Part shown: one piece after another, positions 21,303 through 33,229 of the stretch
Numbering within the stretch: position 1 is the stretch's first letter
How the letters are laid out: each line of letters begins with the position of its first letter
NCBI GenBank assembly: GCA_014529385.2
Contig: CM043962.1
Coordinates: 84,223,621 to 84,283,620, forward strand
Reading direction: 5' to 3'
Length of the DNA: 60,000 nucleotides
Origin: Adiantum capillus-veneris
Taxonomy: Eukaryota; Streptophyta; Polypodiopsida; Polypodiales; Pteridaceae
The notes under the pieces: model-generated
Told to the model about the DNA's origin: nothing
Databases searched by the model: none
Seen by the model: only the letters and a program-made list of their open reading frames with translations
Made by a program: the position numbers and the translations under genes

Positions 21303-22131
21303 GGAGAGCGTTTAGCCCGCCGTCTTCATGGAGCCATCTCCGCCGAGGTGGCGGGAGACTCACGTCTTTCTCGTTCCTTCGATGGAGGCTCTTGAGTTCT
21401 CCTTTGGGAAGGAGATGCATCATCAAGAAGTAAATTCTTGAGCCCTTCGTACGAATTCTCTTCTTCTTCCCGAATCGGAGAGAGACCTCTTTTGGGAGTC
21501 TCACAAGGAGGCTTCCTAGATGTTCTCTCATCATGGTGCTGAGCTTGGAGAATCCCATGAGCACGGAGCTACCGTTGCACTTCACTTTGGAGAGATGGAT
21601 TGCCCATGGCTTGTTGAAGCCTAGAAACAAGATAGTTAACAAGCATTGAAGCATCATTAGTAGCTTGCTCATGAGCAAAATCAAAGTTATCAACATTAAT
21701 TTCACTCTCTTTACTATTGTCAGCCATTCTAACTACTTTTAGGTGTAAAATTTTTAGGTGTACTTTGGCACTTAAAGCCCTAGTTTCTACTCCTCTTTAC
21801 CTCTTTAGAAAAAGCACTCAAGCTACAGTACAAGCGGCTCGAATACCATTAATTGCAAGGAATAGAAGAGAGGGTCTTTCGACATCAAAACAGCACCGGC
21901 TCCTGTCAAGCTTCTAATAGCTCAATAGTGGTTAAGCCGTAGGCAAGTCCCGTAGGACTCCACTATTAAGACCATAGCTCTCGACGGTGATGCCCCATTA
22001 ACTGCACAAAGGCAGGCGCACTGCAAGGCTGAAAAATCCCTATTCTACTTACTCACAGTCAATTAATAATACCAACCATTTATAGCTAGCTTGAGGACCT
22101 CCCTTCTTGAGCAAGAAAAGAGAAACCTTGT

Positions 22132-22143
22132 GCTCTGATACCA
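22132..22143 (-). other. Primer-binding site of the truncated LTR element
   Basis: An exact match to the plant tRNA-iMet primer site (TGGTATCAGAGC on the minus strand), one base before TGTAAATT. Confidence 0.8.
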
Positions 22144-22922
22144 ATGTAAATTTTAATGGTCTAAAAACTTATGTGTAGCGGAAATTAGCATGAACATAGT
22201 GGGCATTTCATTAGAATAGATTCCTAATGAGAATTACAAGAGTGCTTGGGTGGAGAGAGCAACAAAAAGCATAACACCTAATTAGATAGCATCAACAATA
22301 CTTTCAAAAGAGAGAGAAATTAAGCTATTGACACCATTTGAGGACCGGATTTGCATGGAGCCGGTCCCCCCTCCAAAAGGCTTTGTATTATGGTTTCTCC
22401 CAGCAAGAGAGACATTGTACAATACAATTCTTTGTGTTCCTTCAAGACTAGCTAGTGCAGTGAAGATGAAAACTTCATGCACTAATCAAAACACTTAGTA
22501 AACACAACTTTAATTATCCCCGTTCTCAGACCCAAGACCTCACACACCTTCGAAGATGGTGAGAGCTAGCAGGGTATGAGAGTAGATTGAGAGGAAGAAG
22601 GAGTATCTTACGAGAAAGATGTACATCTCCTCACATAATCACTCATATTAGCATAGCTTTAGCTTGGTAGAGGAGATGAGCATGCATTGAAGCTTGGCTC
22701 TTGGTTGGATTTGCATCCACAAGCCAAGAGTGTGTCGATGTAGGCTTCTATCTCACAAGCTTGGAGTAGGTGATGAGCTCTCCATTAAAGCTTGGGAAGA
22801 GATAGTCTTCTTTGCTTCACACATAGACTGTGTGTGAGTGTGTATGTGATAATGCCTTGCAAAAATCAGCCCCCTCTCTCTCTTGGGCAATCCCTCTTGC
22901 TATTTACTCTTGCAGGCTCCCC

Positions 22923-23265
22923 ATTGGACCTCCCCAGGGCTAGCCTATCACAATTAAGCAGCATAAGTGATAGCCTTCTGACATGTGTCCCCCTTTCCCC
23001 TTTTGTGAGAGCTTAATCAATTAAACTTAATTGATTTAAATGAATTAAATCCCCATTGGACCTTTCCCCATTCTGACCAATAGGAAGTAAGTAGCCCATT
23101 GGGCTGCTCAATTCCTATTGGACCCCTTCACGGGCTGTCCAATAATCATCCAGGAGACTTAATTTTCATTGGTTCTTTTTATTAAGTGTTTTAAATTAAT
23201 TAAACTAGATTTACTCTAGCCTAATTCTCATTGGTCCACCTCCAAGGCCATCCAATAGGAATTGG
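22923..23265. promoter_or_regulatory. Cluster of about ten CCAAT/ATTGG boxes in an LTR
   Basis: ATTGG or CCAAT occurs at about 22923, 23055, 23077, 23098, 23117, 23139, 23168, 23230, 23252 and 23260. The word TGACATGTGTCCC also occurs twice (near 22980 and 23299). The arrangement looks like diverged repeat units in an LTR promoter region. CCAAT boxes are NF-Y sites in plants; a role here is inference. Confidence 0.45.
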
Positions 23266-23332
23266 GCACACCTTGTGGGCATCTGGGCTAGGGAGCTGAC
23301 ATGTGTCCCTAATTCCCTTTGTGTAAAGGGAG

Positions 23333-23334
<2 letters not shown>

Positions 23335-23424
<90 letters not shown>
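23335..23424. repeat. TG microsatellite, 45 units
   Basis: 90 bp of uninterrupted TG within the LTR of the truncated element. Confidence 0.95.
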
Positions 23425-23425
<1 letters not shown>

Positions 23426-23798
23426 CTTTCTCTCTCATCCCCTAGCAGAAGGGCTCGCCCCCTCCCATGTAGGGATATGCAAAGACTTTTTAGTTCAACA
23501 CAAAGCATCCAATTTCCCCTTGGGTTGACCTTTGGACACAACCTTCGAATTTTGGAACCTTAGCATTTTGGAAGTCTTAATGGGCTGAACCTTAGGGTCT
23601 TTTTAGCCCATTGTTGCATATGGCTCTTTTGCAGATGGCCCCCCCTTTGGATCCCTATTTTCCCTCCTTTGGATCCCTACTGTGGCCGGTCTGCTAGCTT
23701 AACCAATATTCTAGCTTTTTCTCCCCTAGTACTTCCCCATATTAAATGATCAGTTTAACATGAGAAAATCATTTAGGAGAATTAGATATTGATTATTA

Positions 23799-23985
23799 TG
23801 ACACGGTCACTAAGTGTGAACGCGCTAGAAGCGTACTAGGCTGGCACTATAAGTGTAGTCCAGTTGTAGAATCACTGGCAGATATCCTCCGTGTCGGTCA
23901 CCTAACGCGCCAGTGAGTAAATGTCGTAAGCGGCCAAGACCCGTAGTGGATGCCAGCTCAAGATGTAGAGCTCGACATATCAACA
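23799..23985 (-). repeat. Copia-2 3' LTR, truncated
   Basis: Matches 28689-28875 with only a few differences (CGGTCACTAAGTGTGAA to CAACA). The outer 135 bp are missing. Confidence 0.85.
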
Positions 23986-25912
23986 CTCCCCCTTGAGCTC
24001 TGCATGTCGCAGAGTCCAAGAATAGTCTGGAAACGTCGAAGCTTCTCAGCTCCGAGGGCCGTGGTAAAGATATCCGCTATCTGCTCCTCTGTGCGTACGT
24101 AGAGCAAGTCGATGTCACCCGCCAACACTCGCTCTCGAACGTAGTGGTAATGGACCTCTATGTGCTTGGTCCTAGCATGGAACACTGTGTTCCTAGCCAA
24201 CTGCATGCTGTTAAGGTTGTCACAATGGATGACAATCTGCTATTTCACCTGCACTCCCAAGTCCTCAAGTAATGTGCGTAGCCAAGCTACCTCGCACGCC
24301 GCAACTTCTGCACCTCTGTACTCGGCCTCTGTGCTCGATAAAGCAACCGTAGGTTGCTTCTTGTTGCTCCAAGTAACAGCAGCACTCCCAAAAGAGAACA
24401 TGAAGCCACTCGTAGATCTCCTATCAACAATGCTAACTGCCCAATCTGCATCTGTATACCCATATAATGCTAATGGCGCATCTATTGCATAGAACAATGT
24501 GTAGTCAAGAGTCCCTTGCACATACTGAAGTGTACGCCGTACTCCATCCAAATGTGACTTCCTCGGAAACTGCATGAACTGACTCTCCAAGTCTACTGTG
24601 TAGCTCAAGTCTAGCCTCGTGATAGTCAAGTAGATTAGACTACCCACAATCTTCCTGTACATCTTGACATCCTCAACAACATCACCCTTCTCTGCACTTA
24701 GCTTTGCATTCACATCCAAGGGAATAGAAATTGGCTTACAATCAGCCATATCATATTTTGACAACATGTCCAAAGCATACTATCTCTCTGACAGCCATAC
24801 ACCCTCTGGAGTCCTGATCACCTCAATGCCAAGAAAGTAGCACAACTCGCCCAAATCTTTCATTTCAAACTCTTGTTTGAGAAGACCCTTCACATGGTCA
24901 ATCTCCATAGCATTGTCACCCACAATAATAATGTCATCTACATATATGGTAATGACAAAATCCCCATATCACTCTCATGTACATAGAGTGAATGATCTGC
25001 ATGAGCTCTCCTAAAACCAATACTGACAAGATACGTGGCAATCCTGTCATACCATGCTCTAGAGCCCTGCTTCAAACCATACAAAGCTTTGAGAAGCCTG
25101 CATACATAACCTGGGTAACCTGGATCGGCATAACCAGGTGGCTGATCCATATACACTTCCTCTTGCAACTCACCATTCAAGAAGGCATTCTTTACATCCA
25201 TTTAATGCATAATCCATCCTCTAGATGCAGCCACTACTATGACAGCTCTCACAGTCGTCATCTTTGCCACTGGAGCAAAGGTCTCCTCATAGTCTATGCC
25301 ATACGTCTGTGCATAACCCTTTGCAACCAGCCTTGCCTCAATGTTACCATCAGCGTTATGCTTGGTTTTATATACCCATTTACAGCCAATAGCTTTCTTG
25401 CCGCTTGGCAATGGCACCAACTCTCATGTGTCGTTTGCTTCCAATGCAGCCATCTCTTCATTCATTGCATCATCCCAATGCACATTTCCAACTGCATCCT
25501 CAAAACATGTGGGCTCCACATCCTGTATCACCTTAGCCATGTAGGCTTGGTGATGCGCTAGATACCCATCATAAGTCAATTTTTGAACTGGATTTCTAAC
25601 TCTGTTAGATCTGCGCAGTCCTGGGTCACTCCTTTGCCCTCTAGCATCTTCTTGTACTTTCCTTACACCAGGTGTCCTGACAGTCAGAATTCCAAATTCC
25701 TCATCAAGACTTTGTTCAGAACCATCTGAATCCATGTCTACATGTGAAAAACCTGATGATGCATCAGCCATAAAGGGAGATTCATCAACCTTTTCCTTCC
25801 CTTTTCGTGATACATTCCCTGTACCTGCTGGTGGAGTGACCTGCGTTCGTAGTCTACCATTCCATGGCTTCTCAACAGATCCACGAGAAGAGGACTCTTG
25901 TGGTCCACTCAA
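23958..25912 (-). pseudogene. Copia-2 reverse transcriptase and RNase H
   Basis: Linker and RT start: a frame from 25912 ending at 25424 (LRRSNRVRNPVQKLTYDGYL). The RT core follows at 25420 ([33 protein letters not shown]) and 25201 ([33 protein letters not shown]). These pieces share one frame and are separated by single stop codons at about 25421-25424 and 25202-25204. Near 24940, just at the catalytic YVDD region, a frameshift leads into the RNase H frames: 24773-24240 (MYRKIVGSLIYL, YTDADWAVS, RRSTSGFMFSFG, STEAEYRGAE) and 24206-23958 (ARTKHIEVHYHYVRE). The last codons run into the 3' LTR. The enzyme would copy element RNA to DNA; the lesions inactivate it. Confidence 0.9.
23986..23996 (-). 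other. Copia-2 polypurine tract
   Basis: CTCCCCCTTGA on the plus strand, TCAAGGGGGAG on the element strand, next to the 3' LTR. Confidence 0.75.
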
Positions 25913-25921
25913 AACCTGTGA

Positions 25922-26881
25922 CTATGGCCTCACATTTTGTACAACCACATCATCTTTTACATCAGCCACAATAGTGCCATGTGCATTACTGTACCAGCTG
26001 CTCATCTCATCAAAGACTACATCTCTGCTCACTCGTAATTCTCGTGTAGTAGGATTGTAGCACCTATACCCCTTTTGTTCAAGGGAATATCCCACAAGAA
26101 TACATTTCTTTGCTTTAGGATCCAATTTCCTACGCAACTCATCTGCAACATGCACATAAGCTATGCATCCAAACACTTTCAAGTGTGCCAAATCAGGCTT
26201 TGTACCTGTAAACTTTTCCTCAGGTGTTACATCATGCACCGCAGCTGTAGGTGTCCTGTTCATAATGTACACAGCTGTATTTACAGCTTCAGCCCAGAAA
26301 TGATGAGGCATGTTCTTCTCATTCATCAATGCACGTGCAACCTCTGCAATGTGCCTGTTTTTCCTTTCTGCGACCCCATTCTGCTGTGGAGTATATTTGC
26401 ATGTAGACTCCCTGTGTATACCATGCATTCGCAGAAAATCTGAAAAATCATTGGAGAAGTACTCTCCCCCTCCATCTAACCTCAATGTCTTGATTTGCAT
26501 ATCTATCTCCTTTTCAATCATGACTTTGAAGTCCTGAAAGTGACCAAACACTTCACTTTTGTTACGCATGAAGTAGACCCATACTTTCCTTGTATGGTCA
26601 TCAATGAAAGAGACATAATACCTGCAACCATGTATACTTGCAGTATCGGTTGGACCCCAAACATCTGTGTGCACCACCTCAAGTGGCTTTTTACATACAT
26701 TGCGCTCATGTGGAAATGAGCCCTTTGACTGTTTTCCAAACTGGCATGCTCCACACACTTTATGCATACCATCCACCTTGAATTTGGGCAAAACTTTTAC
26801 AATGTGTTTTGATTGCATGTTGCGCAATCTCTGCTCATTGACATGGCCAATGCGTTTGTGCCAAATGTTAACATCAGCCAC
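25922..26881 (-). pseudogene. Copia-2 integrase
   Basis: An open frame of 319 codons. The pre-integrase zinc finger (HKRIGHV, then CGACQFGK) is followed by the catalytic core with all three acidic residues: HTDVWGP, LRLDGGGEYFSNDFS and the glutamate in GVAERKNRHIAEV. Then comes the LKVFGCIAYVH Copia signature. It would insert the cDNA into the genome. It lies one frame away from the gag/protease frame that ends at 26874, so a frameshift separates them. A stop at about 25919-25924 cuts it from RT. Confidence 0.9.
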
Positions 26882-28297
26882 AACACCTGTGCCCTGTGCA
26901 AATAATTGCAGCTTTTACCTCAAGCATGTCTACATTCAGTGTAAACATTCTGCCCACACATTTTCCCTCTGTGATCAGCTTACAGCCATTCTGGAAATCT
27001 TCTACATAACAGCCATTCGGATTGAAACGAACCTGCAAACCCTGCTCAACCATTTGTCCAACAAAAACAAGATTCTTTGTAATGTTTGGAACATGAAGTA
27101 CATCTGCTAAGTACTTTGATTTCCCACTCTTTGTATTTAGAGGTTTTTCCCCTACATGAGCAATGGGGTGAGCTGTGTCATCTCCTGTCTGCACATAGCC
27201 TGACACGTCTGGTTTGCGCATATCTCTAAACCACTCTCCACGAGACGTCATGTGATTAGAGGCACCTGAATCCACATACCAAACATCATCTTGGATGGAA
27301 TTCTCTGCAGTCATTGTATTCATTACATGCTGCATAACAAACATGCGCTCGCTTTTGTTGTCATCTGCATCTCTGCTAGTAGATGCATAGTTGCCCTGTT
27401 CTCTCTTTCCACTTGCTTTTCCCTTTGGACAGTCACGTGACATGTGACCTCTTTCACCACAAGTCCAACATTCTCTGCTATCTACAGTACGTTCTTGCCT
27501 GCTTGATCCTACACCACGACCTCTTTGACTCCCCCTGCCTTGAGACTGGTTTCCCTTGCCACCTGTATTGTTTTGATTTGATTGACCTTTTTGAAGTTGG
27601 ACCCTGCAACCACTTGGGCCTCGACCACGACCTCTACCTCTGTTGGAGTTAGAATAGAAGGACTTTTCAGACCTATTTCTGCCACGAGAAGAAGATGTGT
27701 CAAGACCAAGGTTCTTCTCCTCAAGAATAAGCATAGAAATCAAATCTTGGAACACGGGGATGTCGTCTCTTGTATTCATGGAAGACCTGAAATGTACATA
27801 CTCATCTCCTAAACTATCCAAGCATGCACGGACAATGTCATCGTCTTCCACTAAGACTTTAATAGATCCAAGAGCCTCAATGATACTCTTGATCTTCAAG
27901 GCATAATCATTGATGGAGAGGTTGTTCCTCTTAACCTGATTTAGCTCCGACTTTAGTTGAAGTTTCCTGGCCTTGGTGTTCACCTTGAACACTCTGCCTA
28001 AGTTTTTCCATGCAATGGCGGGGGTTTCAGCATCCTGTAGATAGCCCATCATGCCATCTGTGATGCTCATAGAAATCCAATACATCACTTTGCTATGGCC
28101 TTGTTGTCAGTCCCTCAAAGCTTTTCTTGTTCTGCTGTAGCATTTGCCTCGGGAATCTCTGGTTCCTTTTCATTGTCTCCTTCTACATAGTCCCAATAAC
28201 CTTTTCCTTTTAGGAAATTAGTTATTCTGAACTTCCATGCAGAGTAGTTATTTTTCTCAAGCTTCTCAGTGACAATCTGACTGAAACCGTCAGACAT
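26874..28297 (-). pseudogene. Copia-2 gag, zinc knuckle and protease
   Basis: The N-terminus begins at 28297 (MSDGFSQIVTEKLEKNNYSA, then a UBN2-type WKFRITNFLKGKGYWDYV). After a break at 28088-28115 the 404-codon frame continues with the gag core (SELNQVKRNNLSINDYALKI), an Arg/Gly-rich linker, the zinc knuckle CWTCGERGHMSRDC (about 27482-27441) and an aspartic protease with an intact WYVDSGASNHMTS site. It forms the particle and cleaves the polyprotein. Confidence 0.9.
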
Positions 28298-28540
28298 CTT
28301 GAAGCACTAAGACAAAATAGCTGCAATCTGCAAAAACTCTCAAATCTGCTTAACCTGCTATCGTGGTACCTGTAACGCTTTCTACACTCAACGAGTGTCC
28401 ACAATCAAGCATACATACAACCATTGTACTTGTACAGTAAATCTCTGTGTACTGCACTTTGGAGACCTGTTCAGAAACTTGTACAAAAAACCCCCAAAAT
28501 TGTGATGCTCTTGCTCTCTTAGCCTCTCGTGCCTGCACTA

Positions 28541-28553
28541 GGCTCTGATACCA
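28541..28553 (-). other. Copia-2 primer-binding site (tRNA-Met)
   Basis: GGCTCTGATACCA on the plus strand is the exact TGGTATCAGAGCC site, directly before the 5' LTR. Confidence 0.9.
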
Positions 28554-28875
28554 TGTAAAGAATAAGGATGCAAGAGAGCTACACAAGACAAGCACAAAGC
28601 ACACAGAGATGGAAAGCTTCTTCTTCTTCTTCGAAAAGAGAGTACAAAATGACTAAGTGCTAAAGCTGAAAAGTAGCACATATGTACATGCGGTCACTAA
28701 GTGTGAACTCGCTAGAAGCGTACTAGGCTGGCACTATAAGTGTAGTCCAATTGTAGAATCACTGGCAGAGATCCTCCGTGTCGGTCACCTAACGCGCCAG
28801 TGAGTAAATGCCGTAATAAGCGGCCAAGACCCGTAGTGGATGCCAGCTCAAGATGTAGAGCTCGACATCTCAACA
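28554..28875 (-). repeat. Copia-2 5' LTR, 322 bp
   Basis: Starts TGTAAAGAATAAGG after the primer site and ends CATCTCAACA. Its right 187 bp recur at 23799-23985. Confidence 0.85.
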
Positions 28876-29076
28876 TAGAAGAGAGCTGCACTAGCTCAAA
28901 GAAAGCTTGCAAAGTACAATGAAAAATTTGGTCCCCTTGCAAAAGAAGAGGTCGCAACTACCACAGCCAACATCAATGCCTTTTTTACTGCATCTTTCAA
29001 CTCTGCATCCATTGGCTCTGATCAATTTTGTTTGAATGAGATTTTGGCAGATCTCACTCAACATGCTAAGTTGTAA
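28876..29076 (+). pseudogene. Probable 3' end of the kinase-like cargo coding sequence
   Basis: Right of Copia-2 the plus strand encodes ALAQRKLAKYNEKFGPLAKE, then a segment ending FCLNEILADLTQHAKL and a stop at about 29076. The orientation and position fit the continuation of the kinase-like reading frame cut at 21302. The similarity alone does not identify it, so the link is inference. Confidence 0.4.
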
Positions 29077-29415
29077 AAGCTATAACTTTGTTATAATCAT
29101 TCAAGCGATCGTTTCGTAATTATTCAACGTAATCAACTCAAATATTTATCACTTTGTGTCTTTTTCATTCTGAATATGAAACGTATACAATATGTTTAAA
29201 TTAAAAGTGATAGATAATCCGACACAAAGTGACATAGTAAAAAGAGAGAGATCATCAGATATGTCCAACAAAATAAAGCGGATTACAACTACATTGCACC
29301 CAAAGTGATTTTTAACAATGTCGTCACAAAAAAACACCAGAACCTTGTCATCAACTTCTTCCATGTCTGAACATTCTAAAGCCACCTCCCACTCTAACTC
29401 ACCATCACTTTGCAC

Positions 29416-31330
29416 CTAAACAGCAACTGCCTCATGTGTTTGTTTTATACCAAAGCAATGTTCAACCACTCTCATTGCAATGTTGGTTGGAGCATGCAAA
29501 AATCTCATATTACAAAGCACATATACCAAAGCCTTGCCTCGTTTTGGTTGTAATCTATTTCTCTTTTTAATGTGTAGGAAGTCAAATGTAGACCAATTTC
29601 TCTTGCAACTACCACTTGAAGCAGCAACAAATAGTACTCTGACAGCTATGTATTGCATTTCTATGTTTTCTCCACCATATTCTTTCCACCACATAGACGT
29701 GGTGACTTTTTTGATGGCATCAATGTGCCAAGGATCACCAAACATACAAACCCTATTTGCATAGTCAACACATTGATGAAATGCATCTTTTCCCCCTTCG
29801 GGCCTTGAGAGTTCCATGCAAATATCTTTGAAACCACATATCACTTTAAAATTAGATGATTGTTCATGGAGATAACATTTCATATCCAAAGCAAATACTA
29901 CACTGTGTAACGGCATGTGTATTTGCACCCATTGAGATTCTGCACATGAAACCAGAAATGTTTTGTCTCTGCCAGTGTGACCTTGAAAGTCCTTGAGCTT
30001 TTCAATGGCTTCTGACATATACCAATACACCTTCCCAAAGACAAAAGAATCTTTATACACCAAGCACAGCAAGTCTACAAAGATTTTAGTAACATTGAAA
30101 ACCTTTTTCACATTTCTCCAAAACACTGGAGAATTGACGAGTTGATGAACCTTGAATGATGTAGCTTGGTAGCTGGGATATTTGCTAAGCCATGCATCCC
30201 AACGCCTGTCGGCAGTTGTCTCCACCATTGCATGTCAAACACCTTTCACTGTTGACAACATATAATATATAGTAGCAAACAAAGTCGCACAAAAGATTTC
30301 TAATGTCTTGTTAGGTGACTTTGTTCTGAATAGGGCATATGAAAATTGATTCTCTCTAATGAACTTGACTATTATGTTTACTTCTAGCAAAGTAGTCTTT
30401 ATTTTGCCAATGTCTTTCAGAAATAGATTGATAGAATGCGCACCACATGGTACCCATGTTAATTACGAGTACTTTGCTTGAATTGCAAGGCATACACCTT
30501 TGCAATTTGCAGCATTGTTAGTGACAATTGCTATTACATGCCTTGGCCCTCTAGCTTTTGATATGGTACGCTCATAGATCTTTGAAAGAAAGAGAATAGT
30601 TTTTTCTTTCAAGGATGTATCAATGGATTCTAAAAATATTGACCCTCAGGGACAGATCAACATCACATTGATTAAAGGCTTCTTCTGAAAATTGGTCCAT
30701 CCATCCAAAGCTATAGTACACCCAAAGGTGGAAACATATTCCAACACTGTATGTTTGAACGTGCTTTCTACCTCATCATTTGACATTTTCAACATACTTT
30801 GTGTGCAATTTATTATAATCTAACATCACAAATCATTTTTTGGCAGTGCTCATTGATGCATCTTTGAAGGTAGGGTTGCACACTACATCGAATGGAATAC
30901 CACATGCAAGAAATGCTTATGTCCACTTCAAATGCAGAACGTATAACAATTGTTTATCAAAGCTTGATGGAGTGTTTGATTTATAGATATACCTTTTCCA
31001 ATACCATCAGAACAATTTCTCTTTGAATTAGATCCATTACTAGATGAACCTGCTTCGAAGGATGTTGTATTATGCACTTCACTCTGGGAACAAAGATTAG
31101 GAAAATTGTGCTCTCTATTCTTAGTGCACATTGAATCCCTCTCCTCATTTGCAATAGGTTCTTATTCACCCATTAGATCTACTCTTCCCAGAGTACTATC
31201 GCTTTTGCTTGCCTCTTTACTTTTTCTCTCAAGGATAGCCTTCACCTTTTGTGTATAATATAGAAATCTTTTATATATGTCTCATGGAGGTAAGGTACAA
31301 GGCCCCACATTACCTGGCACATTGAAAAAA
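29416..31330 (-). pseudogene. hAT-family transposase (DUF659/hAT-C dimerisation type)
   Basis: The longest frame, 30228-29416, encodes RRWDAWLSKYPSYQA, FWRNVKKVFNVTKIFVDLLC and the C-terminal hAT dimerisation signature SSGSCKRNWSTFDFLHIKKR followed by NRLQPKRGKALVYVLCNMRF. Upstream, with stops, are the DUF659-like parts: TIALDGWTNFQKKPLINVML (near 30720-30660), TNNAANCKGVCLAIQAKYS and LTWVPCGAHSINLFLKDIGK (about 30530-30410). A probable N-terminal region extends to about 31330. The enzyme would excise and reinsert the transposon in the nucleus. In-frame stops (for example after QAKYS, and in the DUF659 part) show that it is inactive. Confidence 0.85.
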
Positions 31331-31699
31331 AATTCTTGATCCTCATAGCATTGCCACTAAACACATGGTGACAAGATTTTTACTTAAAGTGAGATATAGT
31401 TTGTACTAGTACTATTTCATACACGTGCGTCCACTCATGTCCATGAACCATGTTGAACAAAAGAGATCTATAAAAAATAGATAATTGTAATTTGTAAGTT
31501 GATTCTTCTATTAATCACACATGAAGTACACAATATTTTAATTGATTATGTCAAAAAATTGATAGTACATAGTCAACCATATCCAATAGCAATTTTTCAT
31601 TGTAAAAGCACACATCCAAAAAGAGAATATAATTTATTGTTTAGGTCTTTGGAATAAATTTGCATACTTTACACATAGAAATGATAAGAGTTGTACCCT

Positions 31700-32565
31700 A
31701 AAAAATATTTTTTCGGATATTGAACCATCTCGAAACGTGAGCATAATACTCTAACTCAACACGATGGTTACTAACGATCAATATAAACTATATCCATATT
31801 ATCATGATTTTTCACGAATCACATTTGTAAAAATAATCTGTATTTATCATTGCATATCTTCCTAGAAGTGTGAGCAATTACTCTAACACAACAAGGTGAT
31901 AACATTATTGTAATTGAAGCACTTCTAGTGGTACAAGATAAAAATCAAGTACAGCCAAGGACCTTTAATTAGAATCTTCTTGAAAGTGTGAGAAAATGCT
32001 CTAACACAAGAAGGTGATAACATTATTGTAGTTGAAGCACTTCTAACCGTACAAGATAAACATCAAGTACATTCAAAAAGCTTCAATAAAAAACTTGGTC
32101 AAACTTCTATCATAAATGAGAATATCAAACTCAAAGAAATTTCTAATTCTATATTCATTTTATAGTGTGAGATAAACTCAAACACAAGAAAAATGAATGA
32201 TTAAAACCTTTATAAATGTATGAAATATATAACATAATAACATGAAAGCTTAAACACAGAATAATACTACAACCTAGATCTGAGAAAATAAAATCATAAG
32301 CATTAACTTATATCCCATGCAAGTCCATATTCGAGTAAAGTTTCTCATCTCTCAAGAAAAAACTCTAAGTCTGTAAATATTAGGAGTAAAATCTTAATCT
32401 AAATAAAACAACTGATTATCTCCAGTGTGAGTAAACATTTTACTCTAGCACAAAAGTAAGTTATCACAATTTACAATACGTATCCATCTTCAAGTGTGAG
32501 TATATACTCCAACACGATGATAAACGGTTTCAAAACCTAATCTTCTCCTCTTTAAGTGTGAGACA
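31700..32565. repeat. Right subterminal repeat array of the hAT-like element
   Basis: Units of the form (A)AGTGTGAG then 6-12 bases then CTCTAACACAA at about 31735, 31866, 31983, 32164, 32421, 32494 and 32552. The copies at 31866 and 31983 share more than 90 bp (GGTGATAACATTATTGTA, GTACAAGATAAA). They are inverted relative to those at 19075-19620. Confidence 0.7.
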
Positions 32566-33229
32566 GAAAAAGCACAGTTCTAATTTTTAAAACAATTCAA
32601 AGACATTCAATTTAAAAAATAAAAACAAAAACAAACTCTAATATAAAATTATAAAAATTGAAATTATTATATCAATAAACCAAAATTTTATAAACAACTA
32701 AAATTTTTATTTTTTGTTCTTTTTAAATATATTTTTTTAATGAAAAGATGATCACTTTTTTCAAAAAAAATTGATTCATCCTTGATTGTGTGAAATGCTA
32801 CTTGAGAGGCACTGGTTGTTGCATATAGAAAGTCTGCATTTTGCTCAAGTTTTTCTTCGATCAAAGAAATCTTTAAAACAATTCAAAACTATTCAATTTA
32901 AAAATAAAAACAAAAACAAACTCTACTATAAATTATATTAATTGAATTATTATATCATTAAACCAAAATTTAATAAACAACTAAAATCTTTACTTTTCTA
33001 TTTTTTAAACTATATTCCTATTTATGAAAAAGAGGATTACTTTTTTCAAACAATTTAATTCATAGTTGATTATGTGAAATGTTGCTTGGGAGGCATCGAT
33101 GATTGCATATTGAAAGTCTACATTTCGATCAAAGTGCAGAGAAATAATATAGAGGACTTAATTCAATGACGTATAACCATATGATACGGCCCTTTTATTT
33201 GATCAAATGTATTATACGATCATTAAACG
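32566..33229. repeat. AT-rich right arm with an internal duplication
   Basis: A block at about 32600-32880 (AAAACAATTCAAAGACATTC, AAAAACAAACTCTA, then GTGAAATGCTACTTGAGAGG) recurs at about 32875-33130 with changes. The period is about 280-300 bp. No gene. Confidence 0.65.

Larger units (their letters stand above)
21303..23798 (-). mobile_element. Truncated LTR retrotransposon: gag start, leader, primer site and LTR
   Basis: On the minus strand an ATG at 21725-21727 starts a Gag-like protein (MADNSKESEINVDNFDFAHE, then a Pro/Glu/Arg-rich part) that is cut off at the kinase junction near 21303. About 400 bp to the right lies a tRNA-Met primer site (GCTCTGATACCA, 22132-22143). An LTR starts at 22145 (TGTAAATT) and continues rightward to the truncated Copia-2 edge at about 23798. 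Pol is absent, so Copia or Gypsy class cannot be decided. The right end of the LTR is not defined. Confidence 0.6.
23799..28875 (-). mobile_element. Copia-2 LTR retrotransposon
   Basis: A Copia element with gag, protease, integrase, RT and RNase H in the usual order, read right to left. The 5' LTR is complete (28554-28875). The 3' LTR keeps only its inner 187 bp (23799-23985), because the left edge is truncated against the neighbouring LTR fragment. Coding lesions are few: frameshifts near 26880 and 24940, a break near 28090-28115, and three in-frame stops. It is relatively young but unable to move by itself. There is no clean target duplication, because of the truncation. Confidence 0.9.

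Noticed and set aside
22132-22143. tRNA gene fragments at the GCTCTGATACCA sites
   Set aside because: These are primer-binding sites complementary to the 3' end of tRNA-Met. No cloverleaf is present.
23211-23541. Open frames with His-Thr or Cys-Val repeats
   Set aside because: They are translations of the TG microsatellite on both strands.
21285-28881. ATAGAA on both sides of the LTR nest as a target duplication
   Set aside because: The left copy is not adjacent to an LTR end and the left LTR is truncated, so the match is probably chance.
31866-32080. CRISPR-like repeated array
   Set aside because: Repeats are diverged, irregularly spaced and part of a plant transposon arm. CRISPR is not expected in this genome.
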